A stretch of DNA of 64,000 bases, from assembly GCA_039519185.1 (NCBI GenBank), contig CM076847.1, positions 54,257,708-54,321,707 of the forward strand. Direction: 5' to 3'. The translations under genes were made by a program, and so were the position numbers. The stretch comes from Astragalus membranaceus. Lineage: Eukaryota; Streptophyta; Magnoliopsida; Fabales; Fabaceae. Within the stretch, counting starts at the first letter, position 1. Each line of letters begins with the position of its first letter. Shown here piece after piece: positions 1 to 9,706 of this stretch. The notes under the pieces were generated by a model. The model saw nothing but the letters and a program-made list of their open reading frames with translations, did not search any database and was not told the DNA's origin.

Positions 1-169
1 GCTAGAGCACCATCTGGATTATACTTGCCCTTAAAGACAGGTGGATTCTCTCTCTGGAACGTGGCCAAACTGCGAGTCCCAGCATTTTCAGCACCATTCT
101 GCTGGTTCCCAACAGCCTGAGCCTAGCCTGCAAAGCAGCAGCAAGAGCAGCGTCGTTCCTCCCAGCCAT
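1..169 (-). pseudogene. 5' end of a Tekay-like gag (element H), frameshifted
   Basis: Read on the minus strand, an ATG at 169 opens a gag-like start (MAGRNDAALAAALQA). After about 15 codons the plausible protein continues in another frame, with GNQQNGAENAG, then SLATFQRENPPVFKGKY, and runs off the left edge. The phrase on the phenylalanine-rich start of the gag domain (FQRENPPVFKGKYNPDGA) is typical of chromovirus (Tekay/Del) Gag, the capsid protein of the virus-like particle. The primer site and LTR lie directly upstream on the same strand, as expected. The frameshift means this copy cannot make normal Gag. Only about 55 codons are in the window. Confidence 0.7.
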
Positions 170-272
170 TTCAAACTATCACTGCAGCACAAACAGAAAT
201 TTAGAACTAATCTAACAATTCTATTTGTCATAAGACACTATGACAGGACGACTTGGCCGGACAGACCGAACT

Positions 273-284
273 GCTCTGATACCA
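273..284 (-). promoter_or_regulatory. Primer binding site of element H
   Basis: The minus strand reads TGGTATCAGAGC, the usual plant primer site matching the 3' end of initiator tRNA-Met. It starts four bases inside the LTR edge at 289. It fixes the orientation: the LTR to its right is the 5' LTR of a minus-strand element. Confidence 0.85.
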
Positions 285-868
285 CTAATGTAACACCCCT
301 TTTCTAATAACTTTACTTTTTAATAAAATCAGAGTCTCTTTTTTTTTTTTTGAAAACATTTCAAGCGAGTGCTACACTTACTCCATAAAAATCAAGATAC
401 AGAACACCATAAGAAAAGTTTAGTTCGCATCAACTAAATCCAATCACCACCAGCAGCGGAATAATAAAGAGTTCTAAAATTAAACCAATACATCACCAAT
501 AAAATCTAACAGTTTTAGGAAAATAATGCATAAACATAGGACACCCCCCCCCCTGGTGCTACGTATCAGAGCGTGACACTTCCTACCAGACGAAGGCATA
601 AGAAATCCTTCACTCGTTATTACCTGCACGTTGCCGACATAAGAAGCAACATAAAAGCAGTAGGGTGAGTCTCTTTTCATAATTAATAACATATGGGAAT
701 TAAGCACTGCATAGGAAAAAGGAAACCAGGCACACCAATTCACAACAATGGAAACAATCACATCAGCATTCTATTTCCAAGCAGCACTATTCAATATATG
801 ATTATGCATGTAATGCAACCCAAACTCCACGGGTACATGCATGTCGGATCCGTCACCAAATACAAATA

Positions 869-1100
869 GGCCGTAGCCTCTGCTCACCAAATCAAACTAG
901 GCCGAAGCCTCTGCTCACCAATTAAAATTAGGCCTGTAGCCTCTGCTCACCAATAATGCACATGTTCCATGAAATGCTATGGGAATGCATCACAACACAC
1001 CAAATCCAATCAATTCATCATTTTAAATTCATAATCTCACCATAGTATATTAATCAGCTCACCAAATTAAAATTAGGCCGTAGCCTCTGCTCACCAATCT
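869..1100. repeat. Short tandem repeats of about 33 bp in LTR H
   Basis: A unit containing TAGCCTCTGCTCACCAA preceded by an AGGCC box occurs three times in tandem between about 869 and 955, and once more near 1075-1098. Spacing is about 33 bp with small substitutions. Similar GGCC-box repeats occur in the LTR of element G (62870-62980), suggesting an inherited LTR subrepeat. Confidence 0.7.
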
Positions 1101-1395
1101 CACCTTATCACACTCACCAATTCAGCTCACCACTCACACCAATACCAATTCAAATAAACCAACTTAAGACATTGACACGACATAGGGAAAGTGGGTAAAA
1201 ATAACCATTTGGACACTTGAACACCATCAGCCCAGAAACACCAGTAAAATAATTTATTTTTGCATAAAATTGAGACTATTGGATAGGCACTGAAATTAGC
1301 TTCAAAACGCATTTTGAACCGTTAAATTTGGATAACCGAGTCAAAAGTTACATTAAAAACAAAATAGGAAAAATATTTAGACATCCTGGAAACTG

Positions 1396-1662
1396 GCGCC
1401 CAGGCGCTGGGCGCCCAGGAGCAACACAGCGCTTGGCGCATGGGCGCTTGGCGCCCAGGGGAGGCAACACGCACAGGCGCATGGCGCCCAGGAGGCAACA
1501 ACGCGCATAGGCGCTGGGCGCCCAGGAAGGCAACACGCGCATAGGCGCTCGGCGCCCAGGAAGCAACAGCGCGCATAGGCGCTTGGCGCCCAGGGGCAAC
1601 ACGCGCATAGGCGCGCCCAGGGAACAACAGCAACACGGCGCCCAGGCACTAGGCGCCTAAGA
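1396..1662. repeat. GGCGCC-rich tandem array in LTR H
   Basis: Units of about 34-38 bp built from GGCGCCCAGG, a GCAACA box and CGCGCATAGGCGCT are repeated about seven times. They are very GC- and CpG-rich inside an otherwise AT-rich LTR. GGCGCC is self-complementary. On the minus strand (the transcribed sense) the array lies upstream of an AACTTTTGA...ATGCG module near 1290-1345, the same order as the CpG cassettes in LTRs A, B and C. Confidence 0.85.
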
Positions 1663-1949
1663 CCAACATGCAACAAAATTTATTTTTCTTCCAAACTGAT
1701 TTTACACGAGCCAAATGCTCAGGACATGAAAACCCAATAAAAATTTTATCAAAAACTGAACATCATTTTTGGCGCCCATGCACTAGGCACCTAGTGAAAA
1801 TACGCAACTCAACTCCTTTGTTGCCCAAAATCATTTTTCATGAGCCATTTTACCTGAGTATAAAAACCTGAAAACAATTTTTACAAAACTATCACCAGGA
1901 CTTTGGGGCCCTTGGCGCCCATGACACAAGCAACAAGCGCCAAAACTGG

Positions 1950-2076
1950 CAGCACAGTGACACAGAATGGCAACACAGAGGCAACAGGCACAGCAACACA
2001 GTGACACAGAATGGCAACACAGAGGCAACATACACAGCAACACAGTGACACAGAATGGCAACACAGAGGCAACAGA
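1950..2076. repeat. Three copies of a 44-bp repeat in LTR H
   Basis: The unit contains CACAGTGACACAGAATGG followed by CAACACAGAGGCAACA. It occurs three times with lengths of 41, 44 and about 42 bp and almost no substitutions, so the expansion is recent. It gives rise to spurious cysteine/leucine-rich reading frames. Confidence 0.85.
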
Positions 2077-2926
2077 ATTTTGGGAAACTGGCGCAGCACA
2101 CTGCTGGGCGCCTGGCGCCCATGACTAAGGCGCAACACAGAAAATTTCAGCAACATGCATATGACGCCCAAGGTGCCTAGGGCTTCCAAACAGAATTTTT
2201 TTCACTTTCATTCACCAAATTAAATTCACCAAACGCCCAATTACATATATATTACTAAAGTGTCACCATGATTCTCGATTTCACCATATAATCACCAAAT
2301 AAACATATATTCAAACATATGGTCTCCAATTCGCATTTAGCAACAATTCAACATCAATCATGCGATTTTCAACATAGCAATTCAATCATCAAGCATCACA
2401 ATATTATGAATCAATCATTAACATCACAAATCATTCATAGAACTAACCTAGAACCCTAACCCTAAGCAATTCACAATTCGCATAAATTATTAAGAACAAA
2501 AAGAGGACCCCCTAACCTTATGGAAGTCGAATTGCTAGCCAAGCTCCAAGGGAAAAATGCAAGTCACCAACGAGTCTTCTCCTTTTCCCTAAGTGCTTCG
2601 CCTTCTCTTCTTCTTCTCCTCTTCCCTTCGCAACTTTTCTCTTCTCACTCTCTCTTTTACGTTTCTTTTTTCTTTCTTTTGCTCACTTGAGTGAATTGCA
2701 ACTAACTCCCTAGACCCCTAATGAGTCGACTCCTATGACAATGAAATGGGCCACGGGCCTAATTGTGGATCACGGGCCCTTGCTCGTACCACTCAATTCG
2801 TGACAACGCCTCCTAATAAATAAAATAAAATAATTAAACCTTGAATTATTTAATTAAATTAAATAAATATTGTAAGCCTTAAATAACTTAATTAAATAAA
2901 TAATTAAATTATTTTGGGGCGTTACA

Positions 2927-3001
2927 TATAGGAGATCATCAAGAGGAACTTATATACTGCTTGGGAGTATGTTGTGCATGTTTATTGTGGTTGTTGGTGT
3001 G
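2927..3001. other. Spacer between LTR H and LTR I
   Basis: These 75 bp separate two LTR ends. I see no gene, repeat or end sequence in them. They may be old host DNA or a remnant of another element. Confidence 0.4.
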
Positions 3002-3628
3002 TGATAGGCTCGCAAGTGCACGAGTCGTATCGCGTAATAAAAGAGTATCGGTCCACAGGGAGAGCCTAATGTGATTACCAATTTAATTTTCCAAAGTTGA
3101 TTAACCGAAGAGAAATGGTTTTAGGAGATGTAAAATTTAGAAATAAAAACAATCTCAGGTTTATAGTTTCATCACAACAATGAGGAACCAAAATAATTCT
3201 TTAGACTATTCAACAAATTATAAGAGTTTTGTATTTCAAAGACAAGGCAACGAATATAACTAATGTCTCCTTTCGGAGTACAAGAGCGTGTTTTGAACTA
3301 ACAATCAAGCCTGTTCTCATGGTTGATTGTCACCAAAACCCATTAAGAATAACACCTTTATAATGTCTCAAGAGTTTCAAAACTATTCTCATGTTTTGAT
3401 TCCCTTGTCTAATTTCATAGTTCCAACATCAATACTTCACCTTTCGGTCATTCGTTTGATGTTTAAAGTAAGATTTGAAGGACAATGAAATTAGATTGAA
3501 ATATAAAACGATTTGGAGTGGAGAATAGTCTTTGGGAATTATTAGGGACCTATCATTGGATTACTCCCAACAACCCAAGACTTTGTATCTACTCGCTCAT
3601 ATTGTTTATAGACAAAAACAAACATGAG

Positions 3629-3895
3629 AGAAGAAGAAGAAGAAGAAGAAGAAGAAGAAGAAGAAGAAGAAGAAGAAGAAGAAGAAGAAGAAGAAGAAGA
3701 AGAAGAAGAAGAAGAAGAAGAAGAAGAAGAAGAAGAAGAAGAAGAAGAAGAAGAAGAAGAAGAAGAAGAAGAAGAAGAAGAAGAAGAAGAAGAAGAAGAA
3801 GAAGAAGAAGAAGAAGAAGAAGAAGAAGAAGAAGAAGAAGAAGAAGAAGAAGAAGAAGAAGAAGAAGAAGAAGAAGAAGAAGAAGAAGAAGAAGA
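3629..3895. repeat. Uninterrupted (GAA)n microsatellite, 89 units
   Basis: The + strand is an unbroken AGA/GAA repeat of 267 bp with no substitution visible. It lies inside LTR I. The pure purine strand is predicted to be able to form a triplex. The poly-Arg, poly-Glu and poly-Ser reading frames here are artefacts of the repeat. Confidence 0.97.
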
Positions 3896-3896
3896 C

Positions 3897-4260
3897 ATGA
3901 AATTAAATAGCGAGAAATAAAAGAAAGCGGTAAAATGCAAAATCATAAATAGCGGAATTGTAAATGACAAGAAAGTAAATTGCTTGAAAAGTAAATTGCA
4001 AGGAATTTAAATGACTTGGAAAGTTAAAGAGCAAGGAAAATAAAAGTGCAAGAATGTAAATGACTTGGAAAATAAATTGCAAGGAATATAAAGTGCAAGA
4101 AAAGTAAAGAACAAGGAATATAAATAGCAAGAAAGTAAAGGTTAGGAGCAAGAAAATAAAAGTTAGGAGCAAGAAAGTAAATAGCAAGGAAAGTAAATGA
4201 GCAAGAATTTAAAAGAGCAAGAATCATAAAAAGCATGAAGAGTAAATTGAAGTCATGAAT
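3897..4260. repeat. Degenerate AAGTAAATTGCAAGGAAT-type short repeats
   Basis: The stretch is made of imperfect copies of short words such as GCAAGAAAGTAAA, TTGCAAGGAATTTAAATGA and CTTGGAAAATAAA, roughly 12-30 bp apart. It abuts the GAA tract and lies inside LTR I. No coding potential is apparent. Confidence 0.6.
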
Positions 4261-4329
4261 CTTAGAGGAAACCTTGTCATTGATTTTCTAACAAAATTCA
4301 AGCTTAGTTACAAGTGAGGATCAAGCCTC

Positions 4330-4339
4330 TATTTATAGG
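4330..4339 (-). promoter_or_regulatory. TATA box of LTR I
   Basis: The minus strand reads CCTATAAATAGAGGC, a textbook plant TATA box. It lies about 630 bp from the minus-strand start of the LTR, a reasonable place for the U3/R promoter. Transcription would run leftward. Confidence 0.55.
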
Positions 4340-4454
4340 AAAATATGAGGGCCAAGGCACTTGAGTGGAGGGGCAAAATGGTCCAAAAAAAAGTGGCAAA
4401 TCAAGTTGGCAAGGAAAGCCATCAGCAAGTGGGTGCAGCCAAAATTGACTTGTC

Positions 4455-4760
4455 TGGTGCCAGGGTCGTGCGCCCATGTGCCTGGGTCGTGCGCCCTGGC
4501 CAGTCAATTTTGGCTGCTCTGCGCCAGTTTTGCACCAGGGTCGTGCTCCTATGTGCCAGGGTCGTGCGCCTTGTTGTGGAAACAGCTGTTCTGCGTTGCT
4601 GGCAAGCATGGGTCGTGCGCCTATGTGCCAGGGTCGTGCGCAGGCTCTGCGCCAGTTTTTGCTGCTTGGCGCCCTTGGCGCCTTGTGCTGCGCCAGTTTT
4701 GCGGCTTGGCTCCCTTGGCCAGTTTTGGGTTTTTGGGGCCCTTGGCGCCCATGAGGGTGT
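4455..4760. repeat. GGGTCGTGCGCC / GGCGCC motif cluster in LTR I
   Basis: GGTCGTGC-containing words recur about five or six times here, mostly as CAGGGTCGTGCGCC followed by TATGTGCC. Several CTGCGCCAGTTTT and CTTGGCGCCCTTGG words follow. The same core (GCACGGGTCGTGC) occurs in LTRs D, F and K, which have different ends, and GGCGCC dominates LTR H. Confidence 0.8.
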
Positions 4761-4965
4761 CTAGTGCCTTAAAAATTGCTCCTCCTCAAATATTTCCTTT
4801 TTTCTTCATTTTATCTCATATTTTCTCTTTTGCTCCAAAATAAAACCTGAAAATAAAAAGCAAACATTTGTGGTAAAATAGCTCAAAGATATAAAATATA
4901 ATTAAAATACCTAAAAAAACTTAATGAAAATAACTATTAAAAAGACTCTAAAAATAGACTTATCA

Positions 4966-5500
4966 AACTCCCCCACGCTTGAACCTTTGCTTGAACTCAA
5001 GCAAAAAACAGTGTAAATCCTTAGGCCAATTCTGAAGGAAAATTATTTTCACACGAATCATTAAGTGAACTGTGGGGCAATTCTAACACTTTGGTTTGAG
5101 AAATACTATCTGGGCTTCTTGTGGAATTGGGAGACAATTTTAAAGTATCAATACTCTAGAGAGGATATCAATGTCATTATAGAACCGGTTCCCCAGCATT
5201 CTTAAGCTTGGGTCCTCCATTTACTAAGACCGGGTCTCAAAGGAGGGTCTTTATACGTTGGGTATTCAAGCATTTTTCTTTTCTTTTTGATTTTATATGC
5301 TAACCATTCATTTTGACATTTAAAATGCACCAATTTTTGCATTTTGAATTGGTTTTTGCAATTTTTTTTTTTTGAATACCCCAACTCAGACGTTTTTCTC
5401 CAGTAACCGCGCATCCAGTGAATGTCACCAAGAGAACCAGGTTACTAGTTTCTTTTCAGTCCTTCTAATTGTATTAACAACTGAAAATAGTCTCAGTAGT
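4966..5500 (-). other. Polypurine tract and 3' untranslated region of element I
   Basis: Positions 4966-4978 are the complement of GCGTGGGGGAGTT, the polypurine tract that primes plus-strand DNA next to the 3' LTR. The rest is non-coding sequence read on the minus strand. No domain is recognisable. The short open frame at 5202-5414 (minus) is lysine-rich and probably not translated. The element's body and 5' LTR are missing: the Ogre-like element begins within the next 100 bp, so the junction near 5500 is a truncation. Confidence 0.5.
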
Positions 5501-5584
5501 GTGTGTGTGAAAAAGCCCTAGAAGTAGAAATCGAACCATGATACAATTTTGTTGTTCCCAACCAGTCCACCTAGATGATTGCTA

Positions 5585-6088
5585 ATGAAAAACTCAATGC
5601 AAGAGAGGCTTGAGGACTGTCGAGCAATGCTCCTTACTGCTGACTGTGAGGAAAAACTCAAGATTGATGTGCAAGCAAGAAAATCGATGCAAGAGATGCT
5701 TGAGGACTGTCGAGCAATGCTCCATGGGGAACTCGGGAGGTCTACGACAATGGAGGACCATGTAAGACACCAAAGTGGTTTACTAGAGAGGTTCAGGGCT
5801 GAGATGACCTATTTGATGGAAGAGCACCGAAGGTTGGATGATCATTGTCGGCGCTTGCAAGAGAAGTATGCACTCTTGTCCAAGCTGTGTTACGATACTG
5901 TTACAGGCATTCCCAGACGCTTAAGAGATGCTGAGTTTGCTGTGGATGTATGCACCACTCCAGTGGAGCTTCGGGGCTTCATTGAATATGTCAGGGGTTT
6001 GATCTTGAAGATGAGGGGTCAGGCAGATCGTCCTTCCGCTTCAAGAAAGAGAAAGAGGAGCCAATGCATGGACTTAGTTGTTGTTTGA
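5585..6088 (+). CDS. Ogre ORF1-like protein of unknown function
   Basis: From the ATG at 5585 the frame encodes 167 residues ending at TGA (6086-6088). The protein is rich in charged and helical residues and looks coiled-coil-like over much of its length. Residues about 5-18 (SMQERLEDCRAMLL) and about 35-48 (SMQEMLEDCRAMLH) are an internal duplication, also clear in the DNA. The C terminus is basic (SRKRKRSQ), a possible nuclear-localisation signal. Ogre elements carry a separate ORF between the 5' LTR and gag, and position and style fit this. Its role there is unknown. The frame may once have started upstream, because element I truncates the left flank. Confidence 0.6.
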   Translation: MKNSMQERLEDCRAMLLTADCEEKLKIDVQARKSMQEMLEDCRAMLHGELGRSTTMEDHVRHQSGLLERFRAEMTYLMEEHRRLDDHCRRLQEKYALLSKLCYDTVTGIPRRLRDAEFAVDVCTTPVELRGFIEYVRGLILKMRGQADRPSASRKRKRSQCMDLVVV

Positions 6089-6334
6089 AATTCCAGTTGT
6101 TGTGATATTCTTTTTATCGCTTTAAGAGCTCTTTACGATGTATTCTTGTCCTTTCATTATGAATGAATAAAAGAATTGTGTGTTTCAGTTCGAATAAAAG
6201 TGTACGGTCCATTTCACATTCTTGATCCTCGTTGCTTGTCAAAATAAAACACGCAATTTCCCTGGCACTACGTGAGAAAAACACATCTGCATCTTCACCG
6301 ACACAGGTACTACACTCGCTTGCAAGCTAGACTC
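6089..6334 (+). other. Non-coding spacer between ORF1 and gag
   Basis: The 246 bp are AT-rich, with two AATAAAAG words (about 6166 and 6194) that resemble poly(A) signals. No ORF or repeat stands out. Confidence 0.5.
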
Positions 6335-6841
6335 ATGGCAACTCCTCAAGATCATCCAGAATTTGAGTTAGAAAGCCATTCGGGGGCCGATGATTTGGTT
6401 GTGGAAATCCTCAATCCTGAGCAATTGGCTCAAGAGAACCAGGTGTTGAAGGAGAAGGTTGGAGCTATGGAAGTCCAACTGAATGAGGTGATGGCTATGT
6501 TACAGAATCTGAAAAGCGGGGCTGCTGCCGAGACTATTGCTGTTGTAGGCCCTGATGGGGTTGTCTCTTTTGTTCCCCCTCCAAGGCCTGCTAATGCTGC
6601 AACTGCTCCTCCTCCTCCGGGACCTGGGGTTAATCACCTTGTTTGTTCTCCAGGGGTAAATGCTCAAAGTCAGCCAATTGCACAGAGGTACCCGTGGGGG
6701 ATGCCAGTCGGTTATATGCCTCGGAATGTTGAATCCAATCCGGCTGGGGTAACAGGGCCAAGTCAGGCCGTCGTAGTCGTATCAGGTGGAGCTGCTAGTG
6801 GACCCCAAGTCTACGCTCCTAACCATGATGCTGTGTTATAG
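6335..6841 (+). CDS. gag: N-terminal part of Ogre gag, ended by in-frame TAG
   Basis: The ATG at 6335 (MATPQDHPEFELES) is preferred over the upstream GTG at 6272, since plant translation needs ATG. The first 60 residues hold a leucine-zipper-like helix (LAQENQVLKEKVGAMEVQL), typical of Ogre/Tat Gag N termini. A long Pro/Ala/Gly linker (PPPRPANAATAPPPPGPG) follows. The frame stops at TAG 6839-6841. The next codons continue in the same frame without interruption into the gag-pro frame. The stop therefore looks like a point lesion inside one long gag-pro gene rather than a real end. Confidence 0.7.
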   Translation: MATPQDHPEFELESHSGADDLVVEILNPEQLAQENQVLKEKVGAMEVQLNEVMAMLQNLKSGAAAETIAVVGPDGVVSFVPPPRPANAATAPPPPGPGVNHLVCSPGVNAQSQPIAQRYPWGMPVGYMPRNVESNPAGVTGPSQAVVVVSGGAASGPQVYAPNHDAVL

Positions 6842-9706
6842 GGAAATTCATCCAGTCCGACTCCAGGGCTCATCACGCCTACTCAGAATGTTGCATATCA
6901 AATAGGAAATCCCGCTCAGTTGGGGGGATATTACTATGGCATAGGTAGTCATCCTCAGGGGAATGTGTTTGAAAACTCTCAGCCCAGAGACCAGTATCGT
7001 GTGCTCGAAGAACGATTAAGGGCTGTGGAAGGTACAGGTGTCAGAGCCAAGGATGCCCGGGATTTGTGTCTCGTTCCAGATATAGTCCTTCCTCCAAAGT
7101 TTAAAGCACCCGATTTTGACAAATACCGGGGTACCGGTTGTCCATCAAGCCATATAACCATGTATTGCCGAAAAATGGCCGCGTACGCTAGTGATGATAA
7201 GCTGTTGATCCACTGTTTTCAGAACAGCCTGGGTGGGGCATCCTTAGACTGCTACATGCAGTTACAGTCTTCCGACATCCATAGATGGAAAGACCTGTCC
7301 GAAGCCTTCTTGAGACAATACCAATACAATATGGATATGGCTCCCGATCGGTCACAGCTACAGCACATGGGCAAGGGAGATAAAGAGTCTTTTAAAGAAT
7401 ACGCCCAACGGTGGAGAGGTACAGCTGCACAAGTAAAGCCACTACTAACAGAGAAAGAGATGGTATACATGTTCATGGAAACTCTTCCGGCAATCTATTA
7501 TGATAGGCTGATAGGGAGTGTCTCATCAAATTTCTCAGATATGGTAGTTATTGGGGAAAGACTTGAAAATGGTTTGCGTAGCGGGAAGATCGCCAACCAC
7601 TTTGGTAGTTCAGGTGGCGCAGGCAGTTCAGGTGGCCATAAGAAGCATTCTTCTCATTTCCCTAAAAAGGAGGGAGAGACAAATGTAATCTCCGTAGGGA
7701 ATCCATCTTTCAGTTCTTCACCCCAGACGGTACCATTCTCGGCACCGGTGCAACCTCAACAAGTCAATAAGAAGCGAGTTAGTTTCGATCCAATTCCTAT
7801 GACCTACACGGAGCTCTTTAATCATCTTGTTTCAAAGAACCTGATTAATACTCGCTCGATGAAGCCTCTTCAACCTCCTTTCCCTAGGGGCTATAATGCC
7901 AGTGCTACTTGTAGCTTTCATGAGGGTGGAATCGGTCACACAGTGGAGGACTGCAAAGCTTTTAAGCATGTAGTCCAAGATCTGATTGATGCTAATTGGA
8001 TTTCTTTCAAACAGAACAGTCCAAGTACAACTACAAACCCACTGCCAGGACATGAGAGGCCGTCGACCAATGCAATAGATGATTCTACTGGACAGATGAT
8101 AAGGGGTGTTGAGACGGTTAAAACTCCTTTAAGTGCTATTCATGATGAGTTGTTCCGATTTGGGGTCATCAAGAAAGGATGTTGTCAGGAGAATGGGTGT
8201 GCTGATTCCCTGTGTAATAGGGCCAGTGAAACTTTTAAGCTGGTATTGCAAGACTTGATGGACCGCCGTGTAGTTCAAGTGTGTACTTTTGAAACAGAAG
8301 AGAGTGTGATGACTCTTCAGTCTAATAATGGCAGAGAGGCCAGAAGGCCAATTGAGATTTTATATGATTACAATTCGAGGCAAGTTCAAGCCAAAGCTCA
8401 GCCTATAGTCATTGAGATCCCTGCTCCCTTTCCATATGAAAAAGACAGTGCGGTTCCTTGGAAATATACTACTCTGCCATCAAGGGAAAGCTCTCCACAC
8501 TCATCTGCTGTCACCAATATATCAGGAGTAAGTGGGATTACAAGAAGTGGTAGAATGTATGCTCCGGAAACTCTTCGGGCTGAAACATCTAAGGCTGCTG
8601 AAGATAGGGGTCGTAAGGGAAAAGAGAAAGAGTCAGAGATGGCTCAGGGCAAGAAGACAACAGAACAAGAAGCCGATGAGTTCTTGAAGATTGTCAGACA
8701 GAGTGATTATCAAATTGTTGATCAGTTGAAGCAAACTCCAGCAAAGATCTCTATGCTGTCGCTACTGCTCAGTTCGGAAGCCCATCGGACTGCGTTAATG
8801 AAGGTGCTCAGCGATGCCCATGTTGCCCAGGACATCTCTGTGTGCCAGTTTGATGGGATAGTTGGAAACATTGTAGCAGCTAATCATTTGACTTTTGCTG
8901 ACGATGAGTTGCCCCCAGGAGGAAGAAAGCACAACCAGGCTCTGCATATCTCCGTCAAATGCGGAGACTATGTGTTGGCCCGAGTTTTGATTGATAATGG
9001 GTCCTACTTAACTGTCATGCCAAAGTCCACCATGGACAAGTTGGATGTGGACTGCTCTTACATGAAGCCAAGTTCGACGTTGGTGAGAGCCTTTGACGGG
9101 TCAAAGAAGGAAGTGCTAGGGGAAATGGAGTTCCCGATTCAGATCGGACCTGAGACCTTTTATGTGAATTTCCAGATCATGGACATTACTTCATCATATA
9201 GCTGCCTGTTGGGAAGGCCGTGGATCCACATGGCGGGAGGTATTCCCTCTTCTTTGCACCAAAGAGTCAAGTTTGTGGTAGATGACAAGATTGTTGTTGT
9301 GTTCGGTGAAGAAGAAATGCTGGTCAACAAGCCATCTCCATTTCGGTATGTGGAAGCCGCAGAAGAATCTCTGGAGACTTCCTTTCAGTCCCTTGAGATC
9401 GCAAATGCTGTATTTGGAGGAAGCGAGCTTTCATCCCTTGGGTCAAAATTGTCAAGGAATGAGGCAATGATCGCCAGGATCATGTTAGAACAAGGATACA
9501 AGGTGGGATGTGGTTTAGGCAAGACTGGTCAGGGCATTTTTGCGCCTATTCAACTGAAGGAAAACCGAGACTGTTGTGGGTTGGGATATCATCCAAGTCA
9601 AGCTGAAAGAAAGAAGATGGCTGAGGAAAGAAAGGATAGATGGTTAGCCAAATCAAGAGGCCAGGATCCATGGTCCAAGAGAATTCCTATCTGTGATATC
9701 CGCTAG
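6842..9706 (+). CDS. gag-pro: Ogre gag-pro polyprotein: capsid, zinc knuckle-like motif, protease, G-patch
   Basis: The frame is open from 6842 (first internal ATG 6920) to TAG 9704-9706. Counting from 6920, residues about 60-225 are the retrotransposon Gag core (KFKAPDFDKYRGTGCP ... LERLENGL-like end). At about 331-345 CSFHEGGIGHTVEDC has C-X2-H-X5-H-X4-C spacing. A charged linker comes next. About 680-800 is the aspartic protease with active-site DNGS, then GRPWIHMAGG. About 855-895 is a G-patch (GYKVGCGLGKTGQGIF), found next to protease in Tat/Ogre elements. After the TAG the same frame runs on to TGA at 9821-9823. The length and lack of frameshifts suggest a young copy with single-base stops. 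Confidence 0.85.
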   Translation, partial: GNSSSPTPGLITPTQNVAYQIGNPAQLGGYYYGIGSHPQGNVFENSQPRDQYRVLEERLRAVEGTGVRAKDARDLCLVPDIVLPPKFKAPDFDKYRGTGCPSSHITMYCRKMAAYASDDKLLIHCFQNSLGGASLDCYMQLQSSDIHRWKDLSEAFLRQYQYNMDMAPDRSQLQHMGKGDKESFKEYAQRWRGTAAQVKPLLTEKEMVYMFMETLPAIYYDRLIGSVSSNFSDMVVIGERLENGLRSGKIANHFGSSGGAGSSGGHKKHSSHFPKKEGETNVISVGNPSFSSSPQTVPFSAPVQPQQVNKKRVSFDPIPMTYTELFNHLVSKNLINTRSMKPLQPPFPRGYNASATCSFHEGGIGHTVEDCKAFKHVVQDLIDANWISFKQNSPSTTTNPLPGHERPSTNAIDDSTGQMIRGVETVKTPLSAIHDELFRFGVIKKGCCQENGCADSLCNRASETFKLVLQDLMDRRVVQVCTFETEESVMTLQSNNGREARRPIEILYDYNSRQVQAKAQPIVIEIPAPFPYEKDSAVPWKYTTLPSRESSPHSSAVTNISGVSGITRSGRMYAPETLRAETSKAAEDRGRKGKEKESEMAQGKKTTEQEADEFLKIVRQSDYQIVDQLKQTPAKISMLSLLLSSEAHRTALMKVLSDAHVAQDISVCQFDGIVGNIVAANHLTFADDELPPGGRKHNQALHISVKCGDYVLARVLIDNGSYLTVMPKSTMDKLDVDCSYMKPSSTLVRAFDGSKKEVLGEMEFPIQIGPETFYVNFQIMDITSSYSCLLGRPWIHMAGGIPSSLHQRVKFVVDDKIVVVFGEEEMLVNKPSPFRYVEAAEESLETSFQSLEIANAVFGGSELSSLGSKLSRNEAMIARIMLEQGYKVGCGLGKTGQGIFAPIQLKENRDCCGLGYHPSQAERKKMAEERKDRWLAKSRGQDPWSKRIPICDIR

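Larger units (their letters stand above)
289..2926 (-). mobile_element. 5' LTR of minus-strand Tekay-like element H
   Basis: The block is bounded by TGTAACACCCC at the left and GGGGCGTTACA at the right, the inverted TG...CA ends of a 2.64 kb LTR. It is followed on the minus strand by a Met primer site and a gag start. The bases just outside the right end are TATAG, a candidate target duplication whose partner is off-window. The LTR holds three internal repeat arrays (869-1100, 1396-1662, 1950-2076) and a pyrimidine-rich stretch near 2580-2680. No other gene is visible inside it. The family resembles element G at the far end of the window (similar ends, GGCC-containing short repeats), but the two are clearly diverged. 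Confidence 0.85.
3002..4965 (-). mobile_element. 3' LTR of an unclassified minus-strand element I
   Basis: The block starts TGATAGGCTCGC and ends GACTTATCA, so on the minus strand it runs TGATAAGTC to GCCTATCA with short inverted ends. A purine-rich tract (minus GCGTGGGGGAGTT) abuts its minus-strand start, marking it as the 3' LTR of a minus-strand element. A good TATA box lies at 4330-4339. It contains an 89-unit GAA tract, a degenerate short repeat and a GC-rich motif cluster. I cannot assign the family. The GTGGGGGAGTTTGATAAG boundary occurs, to my recollection, in plant gypsy elements of the Athila/Tat group. Confidence 0.65.

Noticed and set aside
1322..1676. Overlapping Ala/Arg/Cys-rich frames
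   Set aside because: Products of the GGCGCC array in LTR H in three frames.
2452..2466. AACCCTAACCCTAAG as interstitial telomere repeat
   Set aside because: Only two units, inside an LTR; may be a telo-box-like motif but gives no support for a telomeric origin.
3518..3970. Long frames of poly-Arg, poly-Glu and poly-Ser
   Set aside because: Pure products of the GAA/TTC microsatellite; no conserved sequence outside it.
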